Shown: one piece after another, positions 31,701 to 44,333 of the stretch
How positions within the stretch are numbered: position 1 is the stretch's first letter
Layout: every line of letters starts with the position of its first letter
Source: Oasisia sp. SBJ-2009
Taxonomy: Eukaryota > Annelida > Polychaeta > Sabellida > Siboglinidae
Length of the DNA stretch: 64,000 nt
NCBI GenBank assembly: GCA_964017155.1
Contig: OZ024866.1
Location: forward strand, 18,145,358 to 18,209,357
Reading direction: 5' to 3'
Program-made: the position numbers and the translations under genes
Notes under the pieces: model-generated
What the model saw: only the letters and a program-made list of their open reading frames with translations
Told to the model about the DNA's origin: nothing
Databases searched by the model: none

Positions 31701-34700
31701 GTATGTACTCGGAGTAGACTCCAGCCAGCCCAGACAGAGTGCAGTAGAGGGTGATCATAGCCAGCCCCTTCAGTGTAATGTGGATCTCTGACGCCCTCGT
31801 CTCTCCAGCCTTCGCCTTGAAGCCTCCGTAGCTGCGACAACAAAACATCCAGTTAGCCTATCAAGCACTCTCATCTACACAACCAGCATATCTAAATTCA
31901 ATGCTAACTCCAGCAAGAAATTCCAGACAGCTACACTCAACCAGTAGTAACCCTCTTTACATTCCTCGGGGAAAATGAAAGCCAGAACCCGAGCTTTCTC
32001 GGTCGCCGCACCAACGGTGTGGAATTCGCTTCCAGACAGTGTAAAATCAGAAGGTAATATAGTTTCATTCCGCCAATGTCTAAAAACCTATCTCTTTAAT
32101 GCTGCCTATCCTCCTTAGCCTCCTAGCTTCTTCATCCATCCATTGATGACTCATGCATTGTTTTCGATTACAAGTTTGTTTAATCCCTTGGTTTTGTCGC
32201 GCCACTGAGCTTGATCTTCGAGGATATTGGCGCAAAAGAAGTCATCATTATTACTAGAACAGCTACAACAGACAATTTTCACAAAGCATCCTAGAAACTG
32301 TGGATGTTTGAGAAAGTTCTGCCAGATAGCCCGGCCTTATAAAATATCTAACATGGAGTTCCACAATAAGAATGGCTGCAACAGTGCTGCTCTAGAAAGT
32401 AAGTGCTGATGACTGAGATGGCTAGGACACATCCGGAGAATGCATAGACAGTATCCCTGAAGTTGCCCTACGATCAACACCACTCGGAAAAAAGAAACCT
32501 GGACGACCAAAAACAAAATGGCTGAAGGTAGTAATGGCGGAGCTAGAAGTTTTCATGAGGCGAGGCGAGGCTCAGGCCGCAGCTAAAGACAGGCCCTGTG
32601 GGGGAACATTGTTGTAGCCTTATGTCCCACTGGGGATGATGAGGATAAGCAAGTAATTATCCTGGAAATGGTAATCAACCACCGATGTGTAAGAAGTATC
32701 AAGACATGTTTCAGACTTGCATGCTATTCTACCCTTTTTAGTGTTCAAATATTACCTAGCATACTATTTATTTCCGGAAAGGACAGATCTGATAATCTTC
32801 TACCTAGATCCATAAAGTGAAAGGACCAGATAACATATTCGGTCTGGATGTTTCTTATTCAATGTTGTTTCACGTGTGTGTATGTAATTTTACTATAAAT
32901 GTTACAGTCTAATCATACATGTTCCACGTGATATTTCCCTACCTGTGTAGGATGTGTATCTCACCTGTTCAACACCCCCGCTACTGCCAGCAGTCCCAGT
33001 GCACCCCACTGCAAGGGGGTGATTGGCCTACAAGAGAGAAGACAACATTGGGTCACACTTTACTGGGTCCAGATTAATACAATTTAATTAACAGGACAAG
33101 ATTTAACCAGATTAACTCTAGTTGGCAGGTGGACAAAAAAGTCCATTAGCTTATTGAGACTCGAACAGTTTCATCTTGGCATATCCTGCCCTTCTGAAGT
33201 ACATCTTGTTTTATGTTTTAACATATTTACACCACCAGCACCCACACAATCCACAGATAATTCATTTAATTAATTTACTTTACAGTACTAGACATTTCTT
33301 ATCTCTAGTCTACACTGCTTCTTTACAAATGTAAGTTCATCTAGACATTGAGGTGATTCCTCACAAACCAGAGGGAACAGGTGACTATATGAGCCTTGGA
33401 AGATATCTTGCACAATGCATGGAGCAAGAAGTTAGCTGAATCAGCTGTAATTGATTGCAAGTGTGGCGACTGTACAGAACAGAACAGATGCTGATAAAAC
33501 CAGCAGCTAAATCACCCATTTGACCATTCTGATAAGTGACTAAGTATCAAATAATCACTTCTATTTATTTATTATGTCTACACATAACAGCCAAACCCAA
33601 ACTGCCAAATCCCCACAAGCTGTGATATTACTGACTGAACTGTGTGTCTGTGAGGTGTACACAGGGGTATCTAGTTATTTACGGTGTCATCAGTGTGCCC
33701 TAAAGCAGGCGGACATGTCAAAGTGAGGCTGTCCATTTCACTGTGTCAACATAGACAGGTGTGATTGGTATTAGGAGGATGCTTGCTAGATCAGACGTAC
33801 TCCATCCCAACTTGCCTCCAGGAGTGAGGAGACCTCCCATCTGACCATAAAAAGTTATAGGGATGCATTCTTCCACATCTCGGCTATTTACAAACCGAAT
33901 GTTTTCTTAATAATCTTTACATTTTGTTGGCACATCATTAAAGCAACCTCCTCCCATTAATTTACCTCCAAGCAACTTACTTCTTAATGATGATTCTGTA
34001 CAGTAGAGCTGTGGAGAGGATCTTCATATTTGCCAAAACCTGAGGATATAAATGACAGGAACATGTACGAATCTGTTTAGCGTGAAAACATTGCTGCATT
34101 CTTAGCATATTGTGACAACTGAAAGCATCAAAAGTGTTGATATCATAGTGCAACTTCCGCTATAGATTGACATTATGTCAATGAATCAAATATTGTTCAA
34201 TCTTTTTACTACAATAAACATCATAAATTGTCACTTGGTCAATCACCTCATTCCATAAGAAGTGTCCAGGATGATGTGTTTATCTGACACAAGCAATAAG
34301 CCAACTACTTGCCCCGGACAAGTCGAACATTGTGATACATCAGTGTTTTATCAAATGGTTTTCAATCACAACATATTAGTGATTTACATAAAGTGAAAAT
34401 GTATGTAGCGATGTGAACCCAGTGAATGTGACCTGACCTCAGTGACTGTGACCTGACCTCAGTGACTGTGACCTGACCTCAGTGACTGTGATCTGACCTC
34501 AGTGACTGTGACCTGACCTCAGTGACTGTGACCTGACCTCAGTGACTGTGACCTGACCTCAGTGACTGTGACCTGACCTCAGTGACTGTGATCTGACCTC
34601 AGTGACTGTGACCTGACCTCAGTGACTGTGACCTGACCTCAGTGACTATGACCTGATCCCAGTGACTGTGATCTGACCTCAGTGACTGTGATCTGACCTC

Positions 34701-37700
34701 AGTGACTGTGACCTGACCTCAGTGACTGTGACCTGACCTCAGTGACTGTGACCTGATCCCAGTGACTGTGATCTGACCTCAGTGACTGTGATCTGACCTC
34801 AGTGACTGTGATCTGACCTCAGTGACTGTGACCTGACCTCAGTGACTGTGACCTGACCTCAGTGACTGTGATCTGACCTCAGTGACTGTGATCTGACCTC
34901 AGTGACTTTGACCTGACCTCAGTGACTGTGATCTGACCTCAGTGACTTTGACCTGACCTCAGTGACTGTGATCTGACCTCAGTGACTTTGACCTGACCTC
35001 ATGGACTGTGACCTGACATCAGTGACCTGACCTCAGTGACTGTGATCTGACCTCAGTGACTGTGACCTGACCTCAGTGACCTGCCCTCAGTGACTGTGAC
35101 CTGACCTCAGTGACTGTGACCTGACCTCAGCGACTGTGACCTGAACACAGTGACCTGCCCTCAGTGACTGTGACCTGACCTCAGTGACCTGACCTCAGTG
35201 ACTGACCTGGTAAGTAGCTGGGTCCATCTCCGTTTGCATCTGCACCCCCAAGTTGTTGGTGATGAGATAGAGGAACGCAGGCACGGCAAAGGGGGCGATA
35301 TAGGACACGGAGGGCATCTTGAACCCCTTCTCTCGCACCTCAGGCATGAACAGGCTGATGGAGATGCACAGCTGGAGAGGGTGAATATAGTAACTGTTGT
35401 TATCTATTTACAGTAACTATCTACACATAAACAAGCTAGGCAGTGTGCACATGTGTTTGAAACTACTGCCAACAATCTGGCTGTCAAATCTCTAATAGCT
35501 CTTATACAGCACTACATAATATAATGATACGTCACCAACAGATGCCATTCAGAATTTAGGTGTTGACAGTGATTTCTGCTTTCAATGGTACATTTTCACA
35601 AGTACAATAGAACCGCTCATAAACGACTACCCGTTTTTTGCGGGCGTTTTTACGCTGACCGACTACCGTCTATGCTGTATAAACATCCCCTCGTCAACGA
35701 CCACCTGGTAAATCCGACCAGCGACCACAGCATTTTGAATTTTACCCCTGACGAACGACCATCCTATACGTGGCAGACTGGCAGCACATTTTTTTAACCC
35801 AAATCTCGCAACAAACTCTCATTAAAGGACAAACAAAGTTAACTTTTACGTGGCATACACCTAATAGAGTTAATATAAAGTAACAATTTCCACATATACT
35901 CAATTTTTTAACGCCAGCGGTTTACCAGAAAAATATATTTTAACACCCAGCCATCCAAATTCTATGCGCTACCCCATCTTAGACGAAGAATGACGTCACG
36001 ACGGTGATCGAGGCGCTCTCCACGTAGATTCCCTGCATAGGGTTTGGCTGTTGTCATGAAATGGCTGCAACTCGGCAACGCGCGTAACATGCTGATGACG
36101 GTAAATATAAAGTTGTCTATTATTGTTATCGCTGAAATCATCCCATCAACTGATGATATATGTCTACATCAAAGCATTTCTCCTCAAAATGGACCGAGCA
36201 AAGTGACAAACAGTACGCCCGCAAATCACCAACGTGAATCCATTGCTTCAATACTACCGGTTGTTTCAACTATTATTGCAACCGTATGCCGAACACGAAT
36301 GCATAATTACTAAAGTTTACCATAGATTTAACCACAGATTTAGATATACGTCTATAAGCAGCTGCTAGATGTCACGCCAACTGAACGAACTGTCGAAGAC
36401 TCGAAGTTGTTGACCCTTAACAGCGTCGCCGGAAGCTGACCGAGATATAGAATGCCGCGCGCTGAATGGCCAAGCCAAATTAACCCTTCACCTATGGCGA
36501 AGTCTAGACCATTGTGGATTTCGTTAGAATTTTAGACTTTAGTAAACCGCTGACGTTTAAAAATTGAGTATCTGTGGAAATTGTTACTTTGTATAAACTC
36601 TATTAGGTGTATGACACGAAGCCGTAGCCTTTTTTTGTCCTTTAAACGCATGACTAATGGTGCACAGATGCACATAAAAACATCGAATCGTGTGATGAAG
36701 ACCATTCATTTGACGATCTTTTATTTTCTATGTTGGTTTCAGTTTCAATAGGAATCTCAGACACAAGGAATTTTCATCCAGTCTATCCAACACTCATACT
36801 TAAATGGATGTCTTCTAACATGACCCTAAACACTCACCTTTGCAAATTCGGCAATAAGATACATGGATGTCGAACTAAATGGCAGTTTGTTATCGACCTC
36901 TGTCAGATGAACCAGCACGCTGAATGAGCCGTAAATCGACACCCTACAGCAGACATTGGCATTTGTGTGAAGACAGGCCCATGAACTGTGTGTTTACTGG
37001 GCAGTTTGGAATGGTCAATACAAGGGGTTGGGTTAAGCCACCTCGCCCAGAATATGCATAAATTGCCACCTCAATGGCCATAGCTATTCCTTGTGTCCCT
37101 GTTGACTATTTACAAGTTAAGCAAACATATTTACATACTAACTTTTAGTTTTATATATTTCCAAAGTATAGGCCAACACACTTCATAATGCACCATTTTG
37201 AAGCTTGTTTTTAAAATACTTAAAGGGGCATGCACCAGATCCCAATAGCATTGCATCAGGCCTTCAGCAACTGCTCAGTTCGTCCTACCATGCCTATTAC
37301 ATTACACACGAGAAACACTGCAAACTCACCCAAACACGAGCATACTTCTCCAGACCAGAGGAGACATGGGCTTCTGGTGGTCCCCAACATCACTTCTCTT
37401 TCCCCCCGGCATCAGGACTTCTGTGTCTAACAACAAAATACAATACAATGTACAACTTGACATCAACTACACGCGTGAGAACACAGTATTCGCACACATC
37501 CGCGTTACATACTACCCTGCACTTGGTGGTAGCACCGATTTATAAATTTTCCAACTAGCTACATCTCAAATTACCAACTGTAAAATATAGCTACATCTCA
37601 AATTACCAACTGTAAATTATGAATACTTTATATGACACCAATTAAATCTGATGATGAGATCGTATCACCTACAGCTACAACCACAACTATAAATTGTGAT

Positions 37701-39727
37701 CATCCTGGTAACGTCATAGAAGTGTACATTACATGAAACTTATGTAAGATACTTAAAGCAACGGTGTCAACTCCTAGGTTTTATTCTTGTCATTTAATAT
37801 TACGTTCTTATGACTACTGTATGCATACTGAAGGTTTACTGCCTGCCAATTTGTACTTATTTAATTTATTAAGGAGTACAACAGTTTCAAAACGGTGACA
37901 GGTGGGATTGAACCACTGTCCCCTCGATTGACAGTGCGACTCTCTACCAAGCCACCACCACTCCCCACATTATTAGTGCAAAGCAAGCAAATTTAAAAGT
38001 TCTAAACACCGAAATAATTCTGTCCACCTCCACCAAGTAGCAACAGAGCATTGTGGTTTAATCAGGGTTGGGTTCAAATACACATTTTGGAGTCAAATAC
38101 AACTCGGCCAAATCAAATACATTGCTTTTCCAGATTTCAATTCAAACACAACTAAAAAATTCAATTCAAATACAAATATACTGCCATTTTTTATTTAAAT
38201 ATGATTAAAATACATTGCCATTTTTGAAATTTGATTTAAATATGATTCAAATACTGGCCCATGTTTCGATTATAGTTCCAGTGTATCATAGTGGGTGGAA
38301 TTTTGTCTTTGGCTTGATTGACTGCAGTAGACTAATTGGAAGGCAGGTTTACTAGACTGTCCTTATCTGTACTACTGTGCCAATGAGGGGGGGGGGGGTA
38401 GCTCTTCCCCTGCACTGGAGGAAACCTGGGTTCCTATGTATTAGCCCAGGATTTACACAGCAGGTGACAGCAGGATTCTTTGAAGCATATTCCTTGTGAA
38501 TACCTGCCTTTATGGCTATAGATACGTTCCACTGGCTTCCCATTCAATTATATATGTTAATGTTTTCTGGACCAGCTTCACTGTAGGCTAATTTTCTTAG
38601 TGCTGCCTGCCCACTGTTGACCATACCAGAGGTGTGAAAAAACATTCTGTCCTGACTCCTGAGTTTATGTCCGGCAATGCTTTACTTTTTGTTGGTTATT
38701 TTTATATGCATTTGAAATACTTTTCAAATACAGACCAAATATCAAATACATGCCTTTTTGTGGTTTTCAATTCAAATACCAATACACAACATTTCTTTAT
38801 TCAAATATGTATTAAAACCCAACCATGTACAATTGTAATGGTGACCTGATAATAATACGCCAAGCTTAGCAGCACTGGCATTGCTTTTGCCTTTCATTTC
38901 TACATAGTTCTACCTAAACAGTGTTACTTAGTAGACCTTTAATAAATGTAGCAACTATATTTGTGGTACATCTTTATGTAACACAAATATAAATAATAAC
39001 ACTATCATACTGTGTATTAAACAATAAATAGTATGATGATAAATGTAATAATAATTGTTTAAGGTAGCAAGATCTCTTTTTAACTACTCTTAACATCATA
39101 AAATTATAATATTTTCATTAACTTTATGTACCATAAAATAGCACATTGTTGAGGTTTGGTAGAACTTTTTGGCATATGGCTGCTGCAACAGGTGAAAGAG
39201 GCTCAATGTTCAAACATGATAACACTTTAACTATACATAGCAGGGATATGAAATTAACAACAGTCAAAGAAAACACATAAAGAAATATTCTGAGGGAAAT
39301 ATATATTATAAAAAAGAAATTTACGTATTTTTGCAACATTTATACATTTGTTTGATTATATTCTAGCATCTAATTAAATATTCGTGCCTAATAAAAAATC
39401 ACATTCCTAAATTTAAAGACAAAATGGTTCCATCATTGTTTAGCCAATTATATAATGCTGAAAAAAATCAGTGCAATATCTTTAAGTTTAAGCAATATCT
39501 GTAATGGTGTTGGAGATAACATGTTTTCAGGAAATAAAGAAACAGTGCAAACCTTTGGACTTGCCAGTCGCCATGACAAACAGGTGGATGGTAGAAGCAC
39601 ACAACTAACTATACCCCTGTATCTGAACTAAAACACAAAAACGCAACGCCACAGTTAACACAAGCACACCTCTCTGCTCTGTCGTAGAAATGGCTCCTTC
39701 GAGATCTTGTTCCTTTTTATCTGACAT
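28722..39727 (-). CDS. SLC35A4: SLC35A4, Golgi nucleotide-sugar-type transporter (complete, 10 coding exons)
   Basis: SLC35A4 belongs to the SLC35A family of multi-pass Golgi antiporters; the human protein has been reported to carry CDP-ribitol, but the substrate here is inferred only by family. Exons from the 5' end are 39670-39727, 37330-37420, 36838-36943, 35207-35371, 33981-34039, 32965-33027, 31684-31831, 30773-30869, 29495-29556 and 28722-28910 (stop TAG 28722-28724). They total 1,038 nt and encode 345 residues; human SLC35A4 has about 324. Landmarks are VWRSMLVFGVSIYGSF (first membrane helix), LPFSSTSMYLIAEFAK, TNNLGVQMQTEMDPATYQ, LANMKILSTALLYR, GLAGVYSEYILKKKYE and IIKHGSNITRLF near residue 295. 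The KHGS-ITRLF signature distinguishes A4 from the other SLC35A members. A TTTTCTAG acceptor at 39731 just before the ATG implies an upstream untranslated exon. The fourth coding exon's donor is the edge of a 20-bp satellite. Confidence 0.93.
31984..32118 (+). mobile_element. LINE ORF2 C-terminus (CR1/jockey-like)
   Basis: The frame reads RTRAFSVAAPTVWNSLPDSV, then FRQCLKTYLFNAAY and a TAG stop at 32116. The FSVAAPTVWNSLP block is typical of the end of CR1/jockey-group reverse transcriptases. It lies in an SLC35A4 intron, opposite strand. Confidence 0.85.
32340..32650 (+). mobile_element. Decayed LINE ORF2 C-terminal fragment
   Basis: The piece is homologous to the element at 12001-12432 (LGHIRRMH-, KKPGRPKTKWLKVVMAEL- and [16 protein letters not shown] readings) but broken by frameshifts and stops. 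Confidence 0.75.
34429..35206. repeat. 20-bp satellite array abutting an SLC35A4 splice donor
   Basis: About 38-40 units of AGTGACTGTGACCTGACCTC, with variants GATCTG and TTTGACC and shortened units near 35010-35205. On the SLC35A4 strand each unit contains CAGGTCA, like the real donor CAG|GTCAGT at 35206. The array fills about two thirds of the intron and begins at the donor itself. Confidence 0.97.
35605..35765. mobile_element. Fragment of the 7366-7520 repeat family
   Basis: It shares TAGAACC, CGTCAACGACCACC and scattered ACGACC with the copy in SMC5 intron 1. Its class is uncertain, pogo/Tigger-like by its terminus. Confidence 0.4.
35826..36641. mobile_element. TTAA-flanked MITE, family B, copy 2
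   Basis: TTAA is at 35822-35825 and 36642-36645. It has the same termini and nearly the same interior as 18492-19321, with a 13-bp deletion near 36541. It is in an SLC35A4 intron. The high identity suggests recent activity. Confidence 0.9.
37896..37965 (-). mobile_element. tRNA-derived SINE head
   Basis: The minus strand reads GGTAGAGAGTCGCACTG and GTGGTTCAATCCCACC, matching the heads at 58205 and 59660. The B box is intact but the A box is degenerate. Confidence 0.6.
38050..38830 (+). repeat. Interspersed repeat, copy 2
   Basis: It shares CTGTAGGCTAATTTTCTTAG and CAAATACATT-type blocks with copies at 27200-27740 and 50150-50750. It includes a G11-13 run at 38387. No coding content. Confidence 0.6.
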
Positions 39728-40042
39728 TACCTAGAAAAAAATGAATAACCACTTAGATTAGTCACCCACTCATAGGATAATCCATTTTACTTCTTCTGAC
39801 ACGATTCACACAAACATGGTAACTGGATTTCAAAAACAACGAGAAGAGGTGGTTAAAGCTAAACGGCACTAAGGCAAAAACATTGCTAAAAGACACGGAG
39901 TGTAAATAAATCTACTATTTTTGTACACAAACAGTCACCATTAGACACAACTACAGCCAATAGGGCGTGGCGTGTAAGTCTCGCGCGCAAAAACGAGGCT
40001 GGGGGCAGGAGGTCCATATTCTCCATGTTAACGTATAAGACT

Positions 40043-40492
40043 TCATTGAACAACGTTGTTTGTAGAAGTCTTACGATTACAATATGTGGTGTTACGGGTT
40101 CAGCTAAAACAAACACCGATGTTAATTGATCTGTATTAATTAACTGACTTTATGTTAACTAAACGCTGAACTAAAACCGGTAAAAGTATCTTGTAAATGT
40201 GCGATGTTACGAGTATACTTCAAATAGTTTCTGAGACATTTCAACTTAGTTATTATTTTATAATCAGCTTTATTAGGTAATCCATAAACAGTTTAAGGGT
40301 ACCAAAACGTTGGTTGATATTGCATTTTACCTCAGAGTAACCCACGTTTTTAAATAACACACGTTCATGTTTACTGGTATGCACTCAGCGTCAGAATGTC
40401 ACTGGGACGGTTGAATGTTCGTTCACCTATATGGTTTGGACGACAGCGCCTACCCAGTTGACTGACTCTTAATAATCGCTTCAACTCCTGCC

Positions 40493-40547
<55 letters not shown>

Positions 40548-40725
40548 CAATTTGACAAATCACCCCGGCATGCTAGATTGTTTTTATGTACGTCCTTAGA
40601 GCAGTCGGCCTCGGTGTTTGTGCAGGGCGTTTCAGGTACCGAATCTTAATTGTGCATGTTTGCTTAAATAGGACATATTTGTCTATACTTGCATTGGGCT
40701 GTCGGGCGTCTTAAATGTAATAAAC
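40043..40725. repeat. 0.68-kb direct repeat, copy 1
   Basis: It is nearly identical to 42612-43290 and starts TCATTGAACAACGTTG and ends CGTCTTAAATGTAATAAAC. Both contain a GT microsatellite of different length. The 90 bp before copy 1 (39955-40042) recurs separately at 44995-45085. Confidence 0.92.
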
Positions 40726-41390
40726 TCTATATACTGGTATTTATGACTTTTTTCAAAGATGTTTATATAAACTTTATAATAAATAAGACATTTTGATATA
40801 TAATTGTTATTTTGTGTAATATAGCAAGGTTTCTTTAACTGAATACAAATGCATTGTATGATAAAATAAATATTGAAAGTAATAAATATTAAAACTTGTT
40901 CAGTCTGCGGTAAATCAATTAAACCTGCAGTTCCGCAAGTGGGTCACGAGCCATACTAGGATGGGTCGCCATGAGTGTACAAAGACGTCGAACTGTCCTT
41001 TAATGTTCTGCCCACATCAGATGCATGCGAGACAAATAGTTTATGCCAAACTGGGCAAGAATGTGAAACGCCGCGTAATATAATATAACATGACGTCATA
41101 TTTCATTGTTTCATCAACAAACGGACGACATGAAATTAGCAAATGCACGAAGTACCGATTATAAAATAATTTGAATGCGACTCGAAATGGAAGGTGTGTT
41201 ACAATGCCAGGCGTGACATTAACCTTAAATTATTGGTTCCACATTAAGCCGATCAATTATTTAGTTGTTATGTACCAAAAGGTTCAGCACGTTTCTGAGC
41301 TAATATTGCATTAATTAAAACGCACGCCTGTTGCACAAGTATGTGCAACGATGAGCATATGTGTGCATGTTAATAAACGTGATTCTTTAA

Positions 41391-41928
41391 AGGGATACTC
41401 CAGTCAATGAGAGAGTCACAACATTTACTTACATATGAATAATATATTGGTTGTGCATAGTAATTGTGCAAAAAGATCGTTAATAAACAATTAATTACAG
41501 TATAATTGTAAAAAAATACTCCATGTTGGATTCAGGGCGCTGCCATCTTGAGAGTTATGCGCCAGTGACGTGAACCGCTTACGTCACTGGCGCATGCACG
41601 TTCGAACATCCTATGTCTGTCCATTGGTATTTCATGTATCCAGTACGTGACGGATTGCTTACGTCACTATCACAATATTTACCGAAGATTCCGCCAATCC
41701 TTGCCTTTTTTCAACAATGCGCCAATGACGTAAGCGATTCGTCTTACGTCACTGGTTCTGTGCCTCAAGATGGCAACGCCCTGAATTTAAGATAGCATGT
41801 TTTGATACCATTAAGCTATAACTAGCTGTTTATTAACGGTCTTTATGCACAATTACTAAGCACAACCAAAATATTATACATATTATGTAAGTTAATACTG
41901 TGAACCTCTCACTGACTGGAGTTTCCCT
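41391..41928. mobile_element. TTAA-flanked MITE, family C, copy 1
   Basis: TTAA is at 41387-41390 and 41929-41932; the ends are AGGGATACTCCAGTCA and its inverse TGACTGGAGTTTCCCT. Long arms share GTAATTGTGC and AGGGCG-TGCCATCTTGA-like blocks. The centre has several TTACGTCA/TGACGTAA sites. Confidence 0.85.
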
Positions 41929-42611
41929 TTAAACATTCCTGTATTTTCCTGATCGTGCAAACAATGTTGCTTCAAGTTGAACGCAGCGTTACTTTAATAT
42001 CACGAATGACATTTCAATTTCACGCGATATTTTGTGTAAATTGTTCTGTGAAGCTAGCATTAATATTAGTCGGTTTGGACAGTTTCCGTCTCTGTGGCGC
42101 GCAAAATTAGGCTTGCTGCTAATTTTCTGGGGGGAAGGGGATTGGTAATAATGTTCTGAAAAAGCTGACTGGTTGATTGAACATAACAATGTACCGACTA
42201 GATTTATATAATGCTGCTGGTGATAACTGGGACATTAACGTGAACAATGCGCAAGCTACGACTTGCGTTCGCCATTTATGACGAACGACGTGACTGTCTA
42301 TACCGAGATCACATAGATAAAACTAGTTGTCACATGAATCTCCTAGCCTAGATATCGCTACAATGGACTGAATTATGCATATCAAACGACAAACGCCTGC
42401 GGATATCTGGAAATAGCATAGGCCTATCGGATGCCTGCTGATGAGTACCTGTGTCGTAAGCAAATGAGGAATGTGAGCTATAGCTATACAACTGCAGTAT
42501 ATTTCGTATTTATTATCTGTTGCGCCGACTGCCCATGTAGGAACTGTGATTTCATGTTTTCACCTGGTGACATTCGTCGGAAATAGTAGTCCTTAACATA
42601 ACTCGTTCTCA

Positions 42612-43052
42612 TCATTGAACAACGTTGTTTGTAGAAGTCTTACGATTGCAATATGTGTTGTTACGGGTTCAGCTAAAACAAACACCGATGTTAATTGATC
42701 TGTATTAATTAACTGACTTTATTTTAACTAAACGCTAAACTAAGAGTATCTTGTAAATGTGCGATGTTACGAGTATACTTCAAATAGTTTCTGAGACATT
42801 TCAACTTAGTTATTATTTTATAATCAGCTTTATTAGGTAACCCATAAACAGTTTAAGGGTACCAAAACGTTGGTTGATATTGCATTTTACCTCAGAGTAA
42901 CCCACGTTTTTAAATAACACACGTTCATGTTTATTGGTATGCACTCAGTGTCAGAATGTCACTGGGACGGTTGAATGCTCGTTCACCTATATGGTTTGGA
43001 CGACAGCGCCTACCCCGTTGACTGACTCTTAATAATCGCTTGAACTCCTGCC

Positions 43053-43111
<59 letters not shown>

Positions 43112-43290
43112 TAATTTGACAAATCACCCCGGCATGCTAGATTGTTTTTATGTACGTCCTTAGAGAAGTCGGCCTCTGTGTTTGTGCAGGGCGTTTCAGG
43201 TACCGAATCTTAACTAAAGCGTGTTTGCTTAAATAGGACACATTTGTCTATACTTGCATTGGGCTGTGGGGCGTCTTAAATGTAATAAAC
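42612..43290. repeat. 0.68-kb direct repeat, copy 2
   Basis: This is the second copy of 40043-40725, in the same orientation, about 1.9 kb downstream. The GT run is longer here (43055-43110). Small differences include loss of ACCGGTAAA-type bases near 42742. Confidence 0.92.
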
Positions 43291-43683
43291 GAAGTTAAAT
43301 GCACCAGCTACACAAAATGGCTACCTTTCTTGAGTCCGAGACTTGATAGAGGCACCGGTGCACCACCAGGGTGAAAGGTCGCTTAGTTGACAAAGGCTGC
43401 TTCGGTGACATTGTAGTCCTACACCAGAGGCTGCATAACTCACCTCTGTATATTGATTGGGGTGGGGAAAGTTGCTCCAGAGTGTCGTACGTAGTATGCC
43501 GTCAATCAGTGTGGAGAAAGATCAGTGGCAACGCATGGACTGGGGAACAGAAGTGAAAGAAAAAGGGTACATCGACAAAAGGAATGCCAAATTACGCTTT
43601 CCTTTCTGTTGGTGTCACTGCTGTAAGGATGCGTCCCCGCGCGCCACGGATAGTTGCTGCAGATGGCTTCTGTCCCAGCCTTC

Positions 43684-44333
43684 ACTCTACCTCTCACCCA
43701 TCCCTCTACCCCTCATCCACCCCTCTACACCTCATCCACCCCTCTATCTCTCATCCATCCCTCTACCCCCATCCATCCCTCTACTTCTCATCCACCCCTC
43801 TACCCCCCATCCATCCCTCTACTCCTCATCCACCCCTCTACCCCCCATCCATCCCTCTACCCCTCATCCATCCCTCTACCCCCCATCCATCCCTCTACCC
43901 CTCATCCATCCCTCTACCCCCCATCCATCCCTCTACCCCTCATCCATCCCTCTACCCCCCATCCATCCCTCTACTCCTCATCCATCCCTCTACCCCTCAT
44001 CCATCCCTCTACCCCCCATCCATCCCTCTACTCCTCATCCATCCCTCTACTCCTCATCCATCCCTCTACCCCTCATCCATCCCTCTACCCCTCATCCAGC
44101 CCTCTACCCCCCATCCATCCCTCTACTCCTCATCCATCCCTCTACCCCTCATCCATCCCTCTACCCCCCATCCATCCCTCTACCTCTCATCCATCCCTCT
44201 ACACCTCATCCATCCCTCTACACCTCATCCATCCCTCTACACCTCATCCATCCCTCTACCCCTCACCCATCCCTCTACCCCTCATCCATCCCTCTACCCC
44301 TCACCCATCACTCTACCCCTCACCCATCCCTCT
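43684..44333. repeat. 19-bp minisatellite, about 34 copies
   Basis: Units of CTCATCCATCCCTCTACCC alternate with CCCATCC and ACTCCTC variants. 19 bp is not a multiple of three, yet long ORFs arise because the unit lacks stop codons in the plus frames. Confidence 0.97.

Noticed and set aside
27889..35206. CRISPR-like arrays
   Set aside because: The 33-bp and 20-bp arrays have no unique spacers; they are head-to-tail satellites in an animal genome.
39541..39615. A second SLC35A4 exon reading HLFVMATGKSK
   Set aside because: No frame connects it with both neighbours, whereas 37330-37420 closes both phases exactly and encodes the missing first membrane helix.
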